A stretch of DNA of 5,925 nt from G039029935 sp039029935 (GTDB lineage: Bacteria > Chloroflexota > Anaerolineae > Caldilineales > Caldilineaceae), in contig JBCCFC010000889.1 in assembly GCA_039029935.1 (NCBI GenBank), forward strand, positions 1 to 5,925, given 5' to 3'. The notes below the pieces were generated by a model. That model did no database searches. It was not told the DNA's origin and worked only from the letters and a program-made list of their open reading frames with translations. The number at the start of each line of letters is the position of its first letter. Positions within the stretch are counted from its first letter, which is position 1. Below, one piece after another: positions 1 to 5,276 of this stretch. A program made the translations under genes and the position numbers.

Positions 1-132
1 GTCAACTTTTTTGAATATAATACCATCACATGTCTTTTCCTCCCGAATTATTTGCTTCACCTTTTCACAAATTTCCTTGTGTTCATCTCTCATTGCATTA
101 TCATCTGTTTCAAAGTTATCGTTCTCTACCAT
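1..132 (-). CDS. Possible partial hypothetical protein, cut by left edge
   Basis: On the minus strand a frame is open from the tandem TGA codons near 200 to the window edge. The first in-frame ATG is at 132 and gives 44 codons with no stop. The peptide is acidic and then mixed-charge helical (starts MVENDNFETDD, later contains EICEKVKQIIREEK). There is no ATG, GTG or TTG further upstream in this frame. The only purine stretch before the ATG is GAAGAAGAA, a poor ribosome site. The DNA is clearly more AT-rich than the rest of the window, which makes a chance open frame easier. No family is recognised. If real, it lies downstream of the translin gene on the same strand. It could equally be non-coding AT-rich sequence. 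Confidence 0.27.
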   Translation of the reverse strand, partial: MVENDNFETDDNAMRDEHKEICEKVKQIIREEKTCDGIIFKKVD

Positions 133-222
133 TTCTTCTTCATGATTATCCTGTTGTTCAAAATCTGTCGCATCACTTTCCTGAACAACACGTCATCAGT
201 CACCGACCCACCGGATACCGAT

Positions 223-873
223 CTACCCGTCCCCCACAGCTGGCAACTTCGCCTCTAGCCGTTCGAGAGCCAATCGCATCTGTTCTTGACGCAGCCCCAA
301 TGTCAGGTCTCCCCGTGTACGTTCCAATACATTCCGCAACACGTCGGTTTGGCGGCGCAACCCATCAGTGATAGCATCGGGGAAATCGACTGTGATGAGC
401 AGGCTGTACACATCATCCATAAACTGAAGATATGGCTCCGCCCCCTCGATATCGCCACGACGCATCATGTCGAGGACAAAACGACGCATCTCGGTTGCCG
501 CTTCACCCAACCCACGCAGATAACGCCCGTTGGTGACATAAAGCTCCGCTGGCACAGGCATGGGTTTCTGGCGCACAACGGCATAGACCACATGCGCCTC
601 GACCAGTTCTTTCAGCGCATCCTGTGTATAGCCCGCGTTATAGAGCACAAAATGATCTTGAATGGGTTCAATCATATCACGTGCTTCATCCTTCGCCTGT
701 GCCAACAACGATTCCGCTTCTGCCCAATCATGGCGATGGATTGCACGGATGCTGTGTGCGCACGAACGAATCAACGCACGACTCCGCCGCAGCGTTTCAT
801 CACGCAGATCATTGACAACCGTAAACTCTTCGCAGATCGTTTCAACAATGTCTGTTAATGTCTTCTCTGCCAA
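223..873 (-). CDS. Translin-family protein (predicted RNA/ssDNA-binding, COG2178-like)
   Basis: A 216-residue all-helical protein matching the bacterial/archaeal branch of the translin/TRAX family. In eukaryotes this family binds single-stranded RNA or DNA as ring or barrel oligomers, and TRAX supplies RNase activity in C3PO. Visible family features are the N-terminal helix with RDETLRRSRALIR (24-36), the central helix GRYLRGLGEAATEMRRF (116-132), the GDIEGAEPYLQFMDDVY segment (140-156) and the C-terminal VDFPDAITDGLRRQTDVLR (162-180) followed by ERTRGDLT (184-191). By my alignment the acidic positions of the TRAX-type catalytic helix are kept as E124 and E128, with D153/D154 downstream, so nuclease activity is possible but unproven. 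The start is TTG at 873 with AGGA seven bases upstream; no in-frame ATG lies nearby. It sits 89 bp after ssb on the same strand and is probably co-transcribed. Family call is firm; cellular role is not. Confidence 0.86.
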   Translation of the reverse strand: MAEKTLTDIVETICEEFTVVNDLRDETLRRSRALIRSCAHSIRAIHRHDWAEAESLLAQAKDEARDMIEPIQDHFVLYNAGYTQDALKELVEAHVVYAVVRQKPMPVPAELYVTNGRYLRGLGEAATEMRRFVLDMMRRGDIEGAEPYLQFMDDVYSLLITVDFPDAITDGLRRQTDVLRNVLERTRGDLTLGLRQEQMRLALERLEAKLPAVGDG

Positions 874-880
874 AATGATG

Positions 881-884
881 TCCT
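881..884 (-). promoter_or_regulatory. Ribosome binding site fixing the TTG start of the translin gene
   Basis: Read on the minus strand, the sequence is AATAGGACATCATTTTGGCA. The AGGA core is seven bases before TTG, and translation from TTG gives the expected N-terminus. No in-frame ATG is available, so this site decides the start. Confidence 0.6.
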
Positions 885-890
885 ATTGTT

Positions 891-962
891 AGTTAATAGT
901 TAATAATGATTCATAGATAATTATGGTCAACTATTAACTATTAACTATTAACTATTAACTAT
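891..962. repeat. AACTATT heptamer array with inverted upstream copy
   Basis: Bases 929-962 hold almost five head-to-tail copies of the 7-mer AACTATT, ending exactly at the ssb stop codon. Bases 891-905 (AGTTAATAGTTAATA) are a perfect 15-bp inverted complement of 932-946, and also of the same phase one and two units further on. The ssb-translin spacer transcript can therefore fold into a register-slipping AU hairpin. The 7-bp period rotates the frame and each unit contains TAA or TAG, so every frame is closed on the minus strand. There is no GC stem or T tract, so it is a poor intrinsic terminator. It resembles the heptamer tandem repeats known between cyanobacterial genes, but I do not claim homology. 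Confidence 0.85.
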
Positions 963-1547
963 CTAAAATGGTATATCTTCTTCGTTGAGGACTGGGGCCG
1001 CGCCTGCGGGTGCAGCGGGTTGAATTGGCTGCTGTGGCACAGCTTGTTGGGGTGCAGGCTGTTGGGGTGGTACAGGATATTGAGATGCCGCAGGTTGCTG
1101 TTGCATCGGAGCCATTGAGGGTGCGCCACCCATATTACCACCACCCATATTACCACCACCCATTTGATTGCCACCCATTGCAGGCGCACCATAGCCACCA
1201 CCCATCGTGGCTGTTTCATTACGGCTATTGAGAAAACGAACGGTTTGCGCTGTGACATCCAAAGACGCGCGTGGATTGCCATCCCTGTCCATATAGGCAT
1301 TGGGTTCTTCCATCTCACCAACAACCAATACCTTGCTGCCTTTGGTTAGATATTGGCTAACAATCTCTGCCTGGCGTCGCCAGCAGGTAACACGAAACCA
1401 TGTTGTTTTTTCTTGGCGTTGCCCATCCTGACCTGTCCATTGGCGACTGACGGCCATACGGAAACTGGTGACTGGGGTTCCCGTACCCGTATAACGCATT
1501 TCAGGGTCAGCCCCTAAATTGCCGATTAATGTAATTTGTTGATACAT
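963..1547 (-). CDS. ssb: Single-stranded DNA-binding protein (SSB)
   Basis: A 194-residue bacterial SSB that coats single-stranded DNA during replication, recombination and repair. The N-terminal OB fold (about 1-108) starts MYQQITLIGNLGADPEMRYT and continues through VTSFRMAVSRQW, KTTWFRVTCWRRQAEIVSQY and GSKVLVVGEME, all typical family segments with the expected aromatic residues. Residues 109-187 are a disordered Gly/Met/Asn- then Pro/Gln/Ala-rich linker, including GGGNMG repeats. The protein ends in the acidic tip NEEDIPF, which in SSBs docks partner proteins such as exonuclease I and PriA. I choose ATG at 1547. The in-frame GTG at 1556 would add MYF but lies inside the ribosome site GAGGAAGGTG. 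A strong promoter lies about 70 bp upstream, and the translin gene follows. Length is within the usual SSB range. The gene is complete. Confidence 0.96.
   Translation of the reverse strand: MYQQITLIGNLGADPEMRYTGTGTPVTSFRMAVSRQWTGQDGQRQEKTTWFRVTCWRRQAEIVSQYLTKGSKVLVVGEMEEPNAYMDRDGNPRASLDVTAQTVRFLNSRNETATMGGGYGAPAMGGNQMGGGNMGGGNMGGAPSMAPMQQQPAASQYPVPPQQPAPQQAVPQQPIQPAAPAGAAPVLNEEDIPF
1126..1170 (-). repeat. 15-bp tandem repeat inside ssb linker
   Basis: CCACCCATATTACCA occurs at 1126-1140 and is repeated exactly at 1141-1155. A degenerate third copy is at 1156-1170, and the start of a fourth (CCACCCATTG) is at 1171. The unit is in frame and codes for GGNMG-like pentapeptides in the flexible linker, so copy-number change would alter linker length without breaking the gene. 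Confidence 0.9.
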
Positions 1548-1553
1548 AAAGTA

Positions 1554-1563
1554 CACCTTCCTC
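1554..1563 (-). promoter_or_regulatory. ssb ribosome binding site
   Basis: Minus-strand GAGGAAGGTG is followed by TACTTT and ATG at 1547. It overlaps the alternative GTG codon (1554-1556), which argues against starting at that GTG. Confidence 0.75.
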
Positions 1564-1614
1564 GAATGTAGTGTAATGCGATTGCATACCTAAATAAGTC
1601 TATTCGTAGGCGTA

Positions 1615-1643
1615 ATTATACCGCAAACCTGCAAAATTGTCAA
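1615..1643 (-). promoter_or_regulatory. Consensus sigma-70 promoter for ssb
   Basis: Read on the minus strand, TTGACA (1638-1643) and TATAAT (1615-1620) are both perfect consensus hexamers with a 17-bp spacer. Transcription would start near 1608, giving a leader of roughly 60 nt before the ssb ATG. It is oriented away from the M24 gene and probably also drives the translin gene. Confidence 0.88.
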
Positions 1644-1694
1644 AGAAAACCCTCTCTGGAATCGAACTAATGTTTGTTTTCTGATCCAACCCGA

Positions 1695-1724
1695 TTGATG
1701 CAAATCACACCATTGTGTGATAAT
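1695..1724 (+). promoter_or_regulatory. Probable M24 promoter with embedded operator-like dyad
   Basis: TTGATG (1695-1700) and GATAAT (1719-1724) are 18 bp apart, and TGT directly before GATAAT gives an extended -10. The perfect dyad ATCACAC-CATT-GTGTGAT (1704-1721) fills the spacer and overlaps the -10, the classic position for a repressor operator. The order TCACA...TGTGA is the reverse of a CRP site, so it is not a CRP box. The cognate regulator is not in this window. Confidence 0.5.
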
Positions 1725-1774
1725 ATCATAACGATTTCAATTGTAAAGTAAAACCTATAGTAAAGAGCATTGTT

Positions 1775-3019
1775 ATGACAACACTAAATCGCATTCAAAC
1801 CTATCTGCAAGCCAGTCAATTGGATGGCTGGCTGCTTTATGATTTTCGTGGTAGCAACCCCATTGCCCTACATGTGGCTGGCTTAACCACAAGCGGAACC
1901 CGTCGCTGGTTTTTGTGGATACCCGCCGAGGGCAACCCTGTTTATTTGATTCATGCCATTGAAAGCAGCACCTTTGTCGATGTCGCACCCGGTATGCAGG
2001 GCGAAATCCGCCATTATGTGGGCTGGCAAGAGCTGGCGCAGATGTTGCCAACATTGATTGGTTTATCTGATGATGCACAGCAACGGATCGCAATGGAGTA
2101 CAGCCCAAACTGTGCCATCCCCTATGTCAGTCGTATTGACGCTGGGACCAAGGAGTTGGTCGAGCAAAGTACGGGGGCAGAGATTGTGAGCAGTGCCGAC
2201 TTGGTGCAACTCATTCAAGCGGTCTTGACACCTGAACAGATTGCCAGCCATCGTCGTGCGGCCGAGCATTGCGTTGCCATCAAAGACGCGGCCTTCGATT
2301 TTATTCGTCAACAGTTGCAAGCAGGGACACCGCTCACAGAATATGATGTGCAACAGTTTATTCTGCAAAAGTTTGACGAGGCAGGGCTAGAAACGGATCA
2401 TCCACCAGAAGTCTCGGTCAATGACTTTGCCGCAGACCCACACTACGCACCATCAGCCACGCGTCACAATGCCATTCAAGAAGGTGACATGGTGTTGATT
2501 GACCTCTGGGCGCGGGAAACCAATAGCCCGGATGATTGCTATGCAGATATCACATGGACAGCCTATTGTGGCACTGAACTGCCAGAAACGTTGCAACGCA
2601 TTGGTGAGATTGTACGTTTGGCGCGTGATGCGGCGGTGGCGGCGATTCAAGAACGGCTCGATGCAGGTCAGCCAGTGTATGGTTATGAGATTGATGATGT
2701 GGCGCGCGAGGTCATTGATGATGCGGGCTATGGCGAGTATTTTATCCACCGCACAGGTCACAGTTTGGGGACATCAATCCACTTTAACGGAGCCAATATC
2801 GACAACTTGGAAACACAGGACCGTCGTCAACTTATTCCGGGCATCCTGTTTACGATTGAGCCAGGTATCTACATGCCCGACTTTGTGTTTGATGAGCGGG
2901 CTGGGGTGGTTAAGCGAGGGCTGGGTATCCGTAGCGAAATCAACTGCTTGATGCATGAGGATCGGGTGGAGGTGACGACGTTGCCGTTGCAAACGGAGCT
3001 TGTGGCATTGCTGGCTTGA
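1775..3019 (+). CDS. M24 family metallopeptidase (Xaa-Pro aminopeptidase/prolidase type)
   Basis: A 414-residue, probably cytosolic, complete protein of the pita-bread fold. A creatinase/prolidase-like N-terminal domain (about 1-145) precedes the catalytic domain (about 155-400). All five expected metal ligands are visible: D243 (MVLIDLW), D258 (CYADITW), H329 (HRTGHSLG), E362 (FTIEPGIYM) and E388 (GIRSEIN). H223 in DPHYAPS fits the extra catalytic histidine. By family, such enzymes use two Mn, Co or similar ions to cleave an X-Pro bond, either releasing the N-terminal residue before proline or splitting X-Pro dipeptides. The sequence does not separate these two options, so no gene symbol is given. 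The ATG at 1775 has only a weak AGAG upstream but gives the natural start of the N-domain. It is divergent from ssb and convergent with the nuclease-like gene. No signal peptide is seen. Confidence 0.92.
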   Translation: MTTLNRIQTYLQASQLDGWLLYDFRGSNPIALHVAGLTTSGTRRWFLWIPAEGNPVYLIHAIESSTFVDVAPGMQGEIRHYVGWQELAQMLPTLIGLSDDAQQRIAMEYSPNCAIPYVSRIDAGTKELVEQSTGAEIVSSADLVQLIQAVLTPEQIASHRRAAEHCVAIKDAAFDFIRQQLQAGTPLTEYDVQQFILQKFDEAGLETDHPPEVSVNDFAADPHYAPSATRHNAIQEGDMVLIDLWARETNSPDDCYADITWTAYCGTELPETLQRIGEIVRLARDAAVAAIQERLDAGQPVYGYEIDDVAREVIDDAGYGEYFIHRTGHSLGTSIHFNGANIDNLETQDRRQLIPGILFTIEPGIYMPDFVFDERAGVVKRGLGIRSEINCLMHEDRVEVTTLPLQTELVALLA

Positions 3020-3041
3020 GCAAAATCACTATCTTTTATGC

Positions 3042-3131
3042 AAAAAGGCAGAAGTCACGCGGGCTAGATTGAGTATACAGTCAGTCGGCGCCATGCAGTC
3101 GTTTTTACTTATGTGTGACTTTTGCTTTTTT
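3042..3131. terminator. Fold-back bidirectional terminator between convergent genes
   Basis: AAAAAGGCAGAAGTCAC (3042-3058) can pair with GTGACTTTTGCTTTTTT (3115-3131) through about 17 pairs, including two G-T wobbles, with a loop of about 56 nt. The 3' side is T-rich on the plus strand (after the M24 stop at 3019), and also on the minus strand, where CTGCC is followed by TTTTT. The location between two convergent genes supports a shared terminator. The large loop is unusual, so efficiency is uncertain. Confidence 0.5.
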
Positions 3132-3144
3132 ACAATTTTTCACT

Positions 3145-3804
3145 TTATTTGGTTAGATCAATCACAATTTTCTTCAACGACTTTAGAATCCGAAATATCT
3201 CAAAAAGATCACTGCCTAATGCCGTATACGCTCTGCTGATTACGTACTCTTTGTCTTGCAACAACATAAACCACCATTCGCCGCCAATGATATAGGCACC
3301 GTAAATGGGTCCAGTTGTGTTTTTGAGTGTTTGATTCAAGTGTTGACCCACAAGCATAGCAGCGAGTGTTTGTCCGGGAGGCTCACCACTGGGATCATTT
3401 GCCTTTTTATACTCGGTGAATGCAAACATGGGGATTTTAGGCTCACGATATCCTGTTGCCAAAAGGCCATCTGGCTCGCCACTCAGTTCAATTTCTTCAT
3501 CCACACCAGCCAGAACAGCCTGAATCTTGCGTCCTGCAAACAGATTATATTTGTATCGGTCTGTAAACTGCACAAGCCCTAACACTGGACCGATAAATTG
3601 CATAGAGAGGTCTTGCTCATACCAAGCACTGACATTCAACTCCAGTAGGCTCTGATAGTAGGTCAAATTAGATTTCTCAAAGTCACTTATCTCTATCTCG
3701 GCCTGAATCCACTGCTCAAACATAGGTGTCGATAATACTTGCTGCAATCCAAAATCGCGATCTAGTTGCGTTAATGTACACTGTTGAAATGTATATAATC
3801 GCAT
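3145..3804 (-). CDS. PD-(D/E)XK nuclease-like conserved hypothetical protein
   Basis: A complete 219-residue protein. I recall its type as a stand-alone conserved hypothetical family, common in Bacteroidota, cyanobacteria and Chloroflexota, but I cannot name a described member. The pattern fits a PD-(D/E)XK core: E63 in WYEQDLSMQFIGP (helix glutamate), D112 in SGEPDGLLATG, E131 and K133 in FAFTEYKKA (the E-x-K pair on the next strand), and Q145 in GQTLAAMLVGQ (following helix). The C-terminal part, PIYGAYIIGGEWWFMLLQDKEY then IFRILKSLKKI, looks like the closing strands and helix. All key residues are present, so catalysis is possible, but no substrate is known. There is no helicase or methylase domain and no signal peptide. 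ATG at 3804 is preceded by AGGTCAGG. It follows the tail-anchored gene on the same strand, separated by a 75-bp palindrome. Confidence 0.72.
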   Translation of the reverse strand: MRLYTFQQCTLTQLDRDFGLQQVLSTPMFEQWIQAEIEISDFEKSNLTYYQSLLELNVSAWYEQDLSMQFIGPVLGLVQFTDRYKYNLFAGRKIQAVLAGVDEEIELSGEPDGLLATGYREPKIPMFAFTEYKKANDPSGEPPGQTLAAMLVGQHLNQTLKNTTGPIYGAYIIGGEWWFMLLQDKEYVISRAYTALGSDLFEIFRILKSLKKIVIDLTK

Positions 3805-3830
3805 AGCCTGACCTACAACTCGAAGCCTTC

Positions 3831-3905
3831 AGAGTGGTCCAATGGACTGAGCATTCTCCCATTTTTCAAAAAAATTGGAGAATGTGCAATCCATTGGACC
3901 ACTCT
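3831..3905. repeat. 75-bp near-perfect palindrome (MITE-like or structured element)
   Basis: The outer arms AGAGTGGTCCAATGGA (3831-3846) and TCCATTGGACCACTCT (3890-3905) are perfect 16-bp inverted repeats. Next comes a symmetrical 5x5 unpaired segment (CTGAG against TGCAA), then perfect 8-bp arms CATTCTCC (3852-3859) and GGAGAATG (3877-3884), and an A/T inner stem. No T tract follows on either strand, so an intrinsic terminator is unlikely. No clear target-site duplication is visible. It lies in the 127-bp gap between the tail-anchored gene and the nuclease-like gene, and would be in the leader of the latter if they are co-transcribed. Confidence 0.88.
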
Positions 3906-3931
3906 AGCAGACCTCAAAATATCACTCGGTC

Positions 3932-5071
3932 CTACCCCAAAAAGTACGCGGCGACTGCAAATAAGGCACCACCAACCACAAGCGCAGCCACAACCCAAAT
4001 CCAGATGCTATAGTCTGCTCCGCTCGTTTCAGTCATCTCAGTGGCATCCTCAACATCGGATGGAATATCCTGTACTGATGATGGCTCTGACGTCGGTGCT
4101 GGCTTTTCTTGCACAACTTTGACCGCTTTTGGTGCAACAGGCTCATCCTTGCGCGCTTGCATACTATACGAGAGGCGTGGCTTCTTGCGGTCATCACGAA
4201 AGCGGAAATATTTGGCAAGTGAGATGAAGGTGTCGCCCTGTTGCAGATAGACAGTATCCGGCTCAATCGTGCGATTGTGTGTTTCTTGGTAAGGGCTAGG
4301 GTTGCGACCGCTGTTCAAATTATACCCGCTATACACATAGCTGCCCGCTTCGGATGTCACTTTGGTGATGGCGACAAGGGTATGTGCATGAAGACCGTTT
4401 TGGTGGCTCAACCAATCATAAAACCCATTTTGGATATGGGGCAGAATGTGGGCCGCTTCTTCTGCAGTCAACCATGTTGATGTCGTACTATCTTCACTCT
4501 CTGCCTGGCTACCTGTATTCCCATCACCTGCATCCCCATCACCTGCTGCCTGTGCATCATCACTAAAAAACATATTTTTGAAGGTGACCAGCGTCCTCAG
4601 AAAATGATTTTGTGAGTAGCGTCGGGGTTCGCTTTCAGGGTCTCTCTCACTTCGTTTCTGGAGCAATGCATTCATCTCGCGCGTGGCAACACCGAGAACC
4701 GTTTCACGCAGCCAGATGTGGTTATAGCTATTGGTGAGATAGGTCACATCACTGTCTTCAAGCGTTTTGGACATTTGATAATGGAGGTCAACGAGACGAC
4801 CAAATGATGGATTGTCATCGGCCATCATTTGCTGGGCCAACTGCGTTGGTTGAACGTTGTGTCGGTCAGCAATGACAACAGCCGTCACGCTTACATACTT
4901 GATGACTTCCGCACAAAAATTCAACCATTCCTTAAGCTGACGCATGGGATCAGGGTTGTTGTGAATGGAGCGGTAGCGTCGTGCCAGCGGCATGGGATAT
5001 TGCGTTTTAATGATACCATCCATTTGGCTGACTTTGAGACCCGTTGTCTGTTCGGTATTTTTCTTTGCCAT
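3932..5071 (-). CDS. Tail-anchored membrane protein of unknown function
   Basis: A 379-residue protein without a recognised named domain. Residues 26-165 are helical: MPLARRYRSIHNNPDPMRQL begins a region that continues LNFCAEVIKYVSVTAVV (51-66). This resembles, from memory only, N-terminal modules of multidomain signalling proteins in Chloroflexota. A low-complexity acidic linker (170-198, with GDGDAGDG) leads to a second soluble domain (about 200-305), which ends near EPDTVYLQQGDTFISLAKYF. A Pro/Glu/Ser/Thr-rich linker (308-352) precedes one hydrophobic segment at 354-379 (IWIWVVAALVVGGALFAVAAYF) with almost nothing after it. This architecture predicts a cytosolic protein anchored in the membrane by its C-terminus. 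There is no signal peptide. ATG at 5071 has only a weak A/G-rich ribosome site, yet MAKK is a natural start. A signalling or scaffold role is a guess. Confidence 0.8.
   Translation of the reverse strand: MAKKNTEQTTGLKVSQMDGIIKTQYPMPLARRYRSIHNNPDPMRQLKEWLNFCAEVIKYVSVTAVVIADRHNVQPTQLAQQMMADDNPSFGRLVDLHYQMSKTLEDSDVTYLTNSYNHIWLRETVLGVATREMNALLQKRSERDPESEPRRYSQNHFLRTLVTFKNMFFSDDAQAAGDGDAGDGNTGSQAESEDSTTSTWLTAEEAAHILPHIQNGFYDWLSHQNGLHAHTLVAITKVTSEAGSYVYSGYNLNSGRNPSPYQETHNRTIEPDTVYLQQGDTFISLAKYFRFRDDRKKPRLSYSMQARKDEPVAPKAVKVVQEKPAPTSEPSSVQDIPSDVEDATEMTETSGADYSIWIWVVAALVVGGALFAVAAYFLG
4517..4546 (-). repeat. 15-bp tandem duplication in acidic linker
   Basis: ATTCCCATCACCTGC (4517-4531) is followed at once by ATCCCCATCACCTGC (4532-4546), differing at one base. 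It is in frame and codes for successive AGDGN/AGDGD pentapeptides in the linker of the tail-anchored protein. Confidence 0.85.
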
Positions 5072-5108
5072 AGTGATTTTTCTTTCTTCGTATGTAGTTG
5101 ATGCGCTC

Positions 5109-5174
5109 GTAGGGGTATGAGGTGGAGGAGGGAAAAAATTAGTCTTTTCTCCTCCTCCACCTCATGCCCCCTAC
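5109..5174. repeat. Long purine/pyrimidine hairpin upstream of the tail-anchored gene
   Basis: ATGAGGTGGAGGAGG (5117-5131) and CCTCCTCCACCTCAT (5151-5165) are perfect 15-bp inverted repeats. The stem extends outward through GGGG/CCCC and GTA/TAC with one bulged C and one wobble, and inward through A4/T4. One arm is almost all purine, the other almost all pyrimidine. No T tract follows on the minus strand, so it is not a standard terminator. It lies about 40-100 bp before the start of the tail-anchored gene and may sit in its leader. Confidence 0.82.
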
Positions 5175-5190
5175 TGAGAAAGTTTTTATG

Positions 5191-5268
5191 AAAAAAAGAG
5201 GAACGCAAGCGCAGAAGGCATCTCTACTGCCCTATGGGAAACCTCTGCGTCCTCTGCGTCCTCTGCGG
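5191..5268 (-). terminator. Probable lepA terminator built from CCTCTGCGT repeats
   Basis: Nine bases after the lepA stop codon the minus strand carries three 9-bp units, seen on the plus strand as CCTCTGCGT 5242-5250, CCTCTGCGT 5251-5259 and CCTCTGCGG 5260-5268. A degenerate inverted partner (GAGGAACGCAAGCGCAGAAGG, about 5199-5219, written here in part) can pair with it imperfectly. On the minus strand the hairpin is followed directly by a run of seven T (5191-5197). Stem plus T run after a stop codon supports intrinsic termination. The CTCTGCGT motif also resembles a dispersed repeat I know from several bacterial genomes, so the terminator may be a domesticated repeat. Confidence 0.6.
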
Positions 5269-5276
5269 TTGACCCA

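Noticed and set aside
286..858. Long plus-strand open frame opposite the translin gene
   Set aside because: It is the antisense of a gene with clear family motifs; its peptide is rich in His, Cys and Gln with no recognisable domain.
906..930. Minus-strand TTGACC (925-930) as a separate promoter for the translin gene
   Set aside because: The possible -10 sequences at proper spacing match only about half of the consensus; the AT-rich repeat makes chance matches likely.
929..962. Heptamer array as a CRISPR-like repeat
   Set aside because: Units are 7 bp with no spacers between them.
1548..1556. GTG at 1556 as the ssb start
   Set aside because: The GTG is part of the ribosome site GAGGAAGGTG, and the ATG at 1547 gives the standard SSB N-terminus.
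1756..1761. TATAGT as a -10 for the M24 gene
   Set aside because: It is too close to the ATG at 1775 and has no matching -35 at 16-18 bp.
2499..2951. 150-codon plus-strand frame within the M24 gene
   Set aside because: It is out of frame with the M24 catalytic domain, whose metal ligands are all in the other frame.
3831..3905. Palindrome as an intrinsic terminator of the tail-anchored gene
   Set aside because: No T run follows the stem on either strand; the only T-rich part is in the loop region.
3813..3998. 61-codon minus-strand frame spanning the palindrome
   Set aside because: It overlaps the 3' end of the tail-anchored gene out of frame and reads through the hairpin; Cys/Trp/Gly-rich start with no ribosome site recognised.
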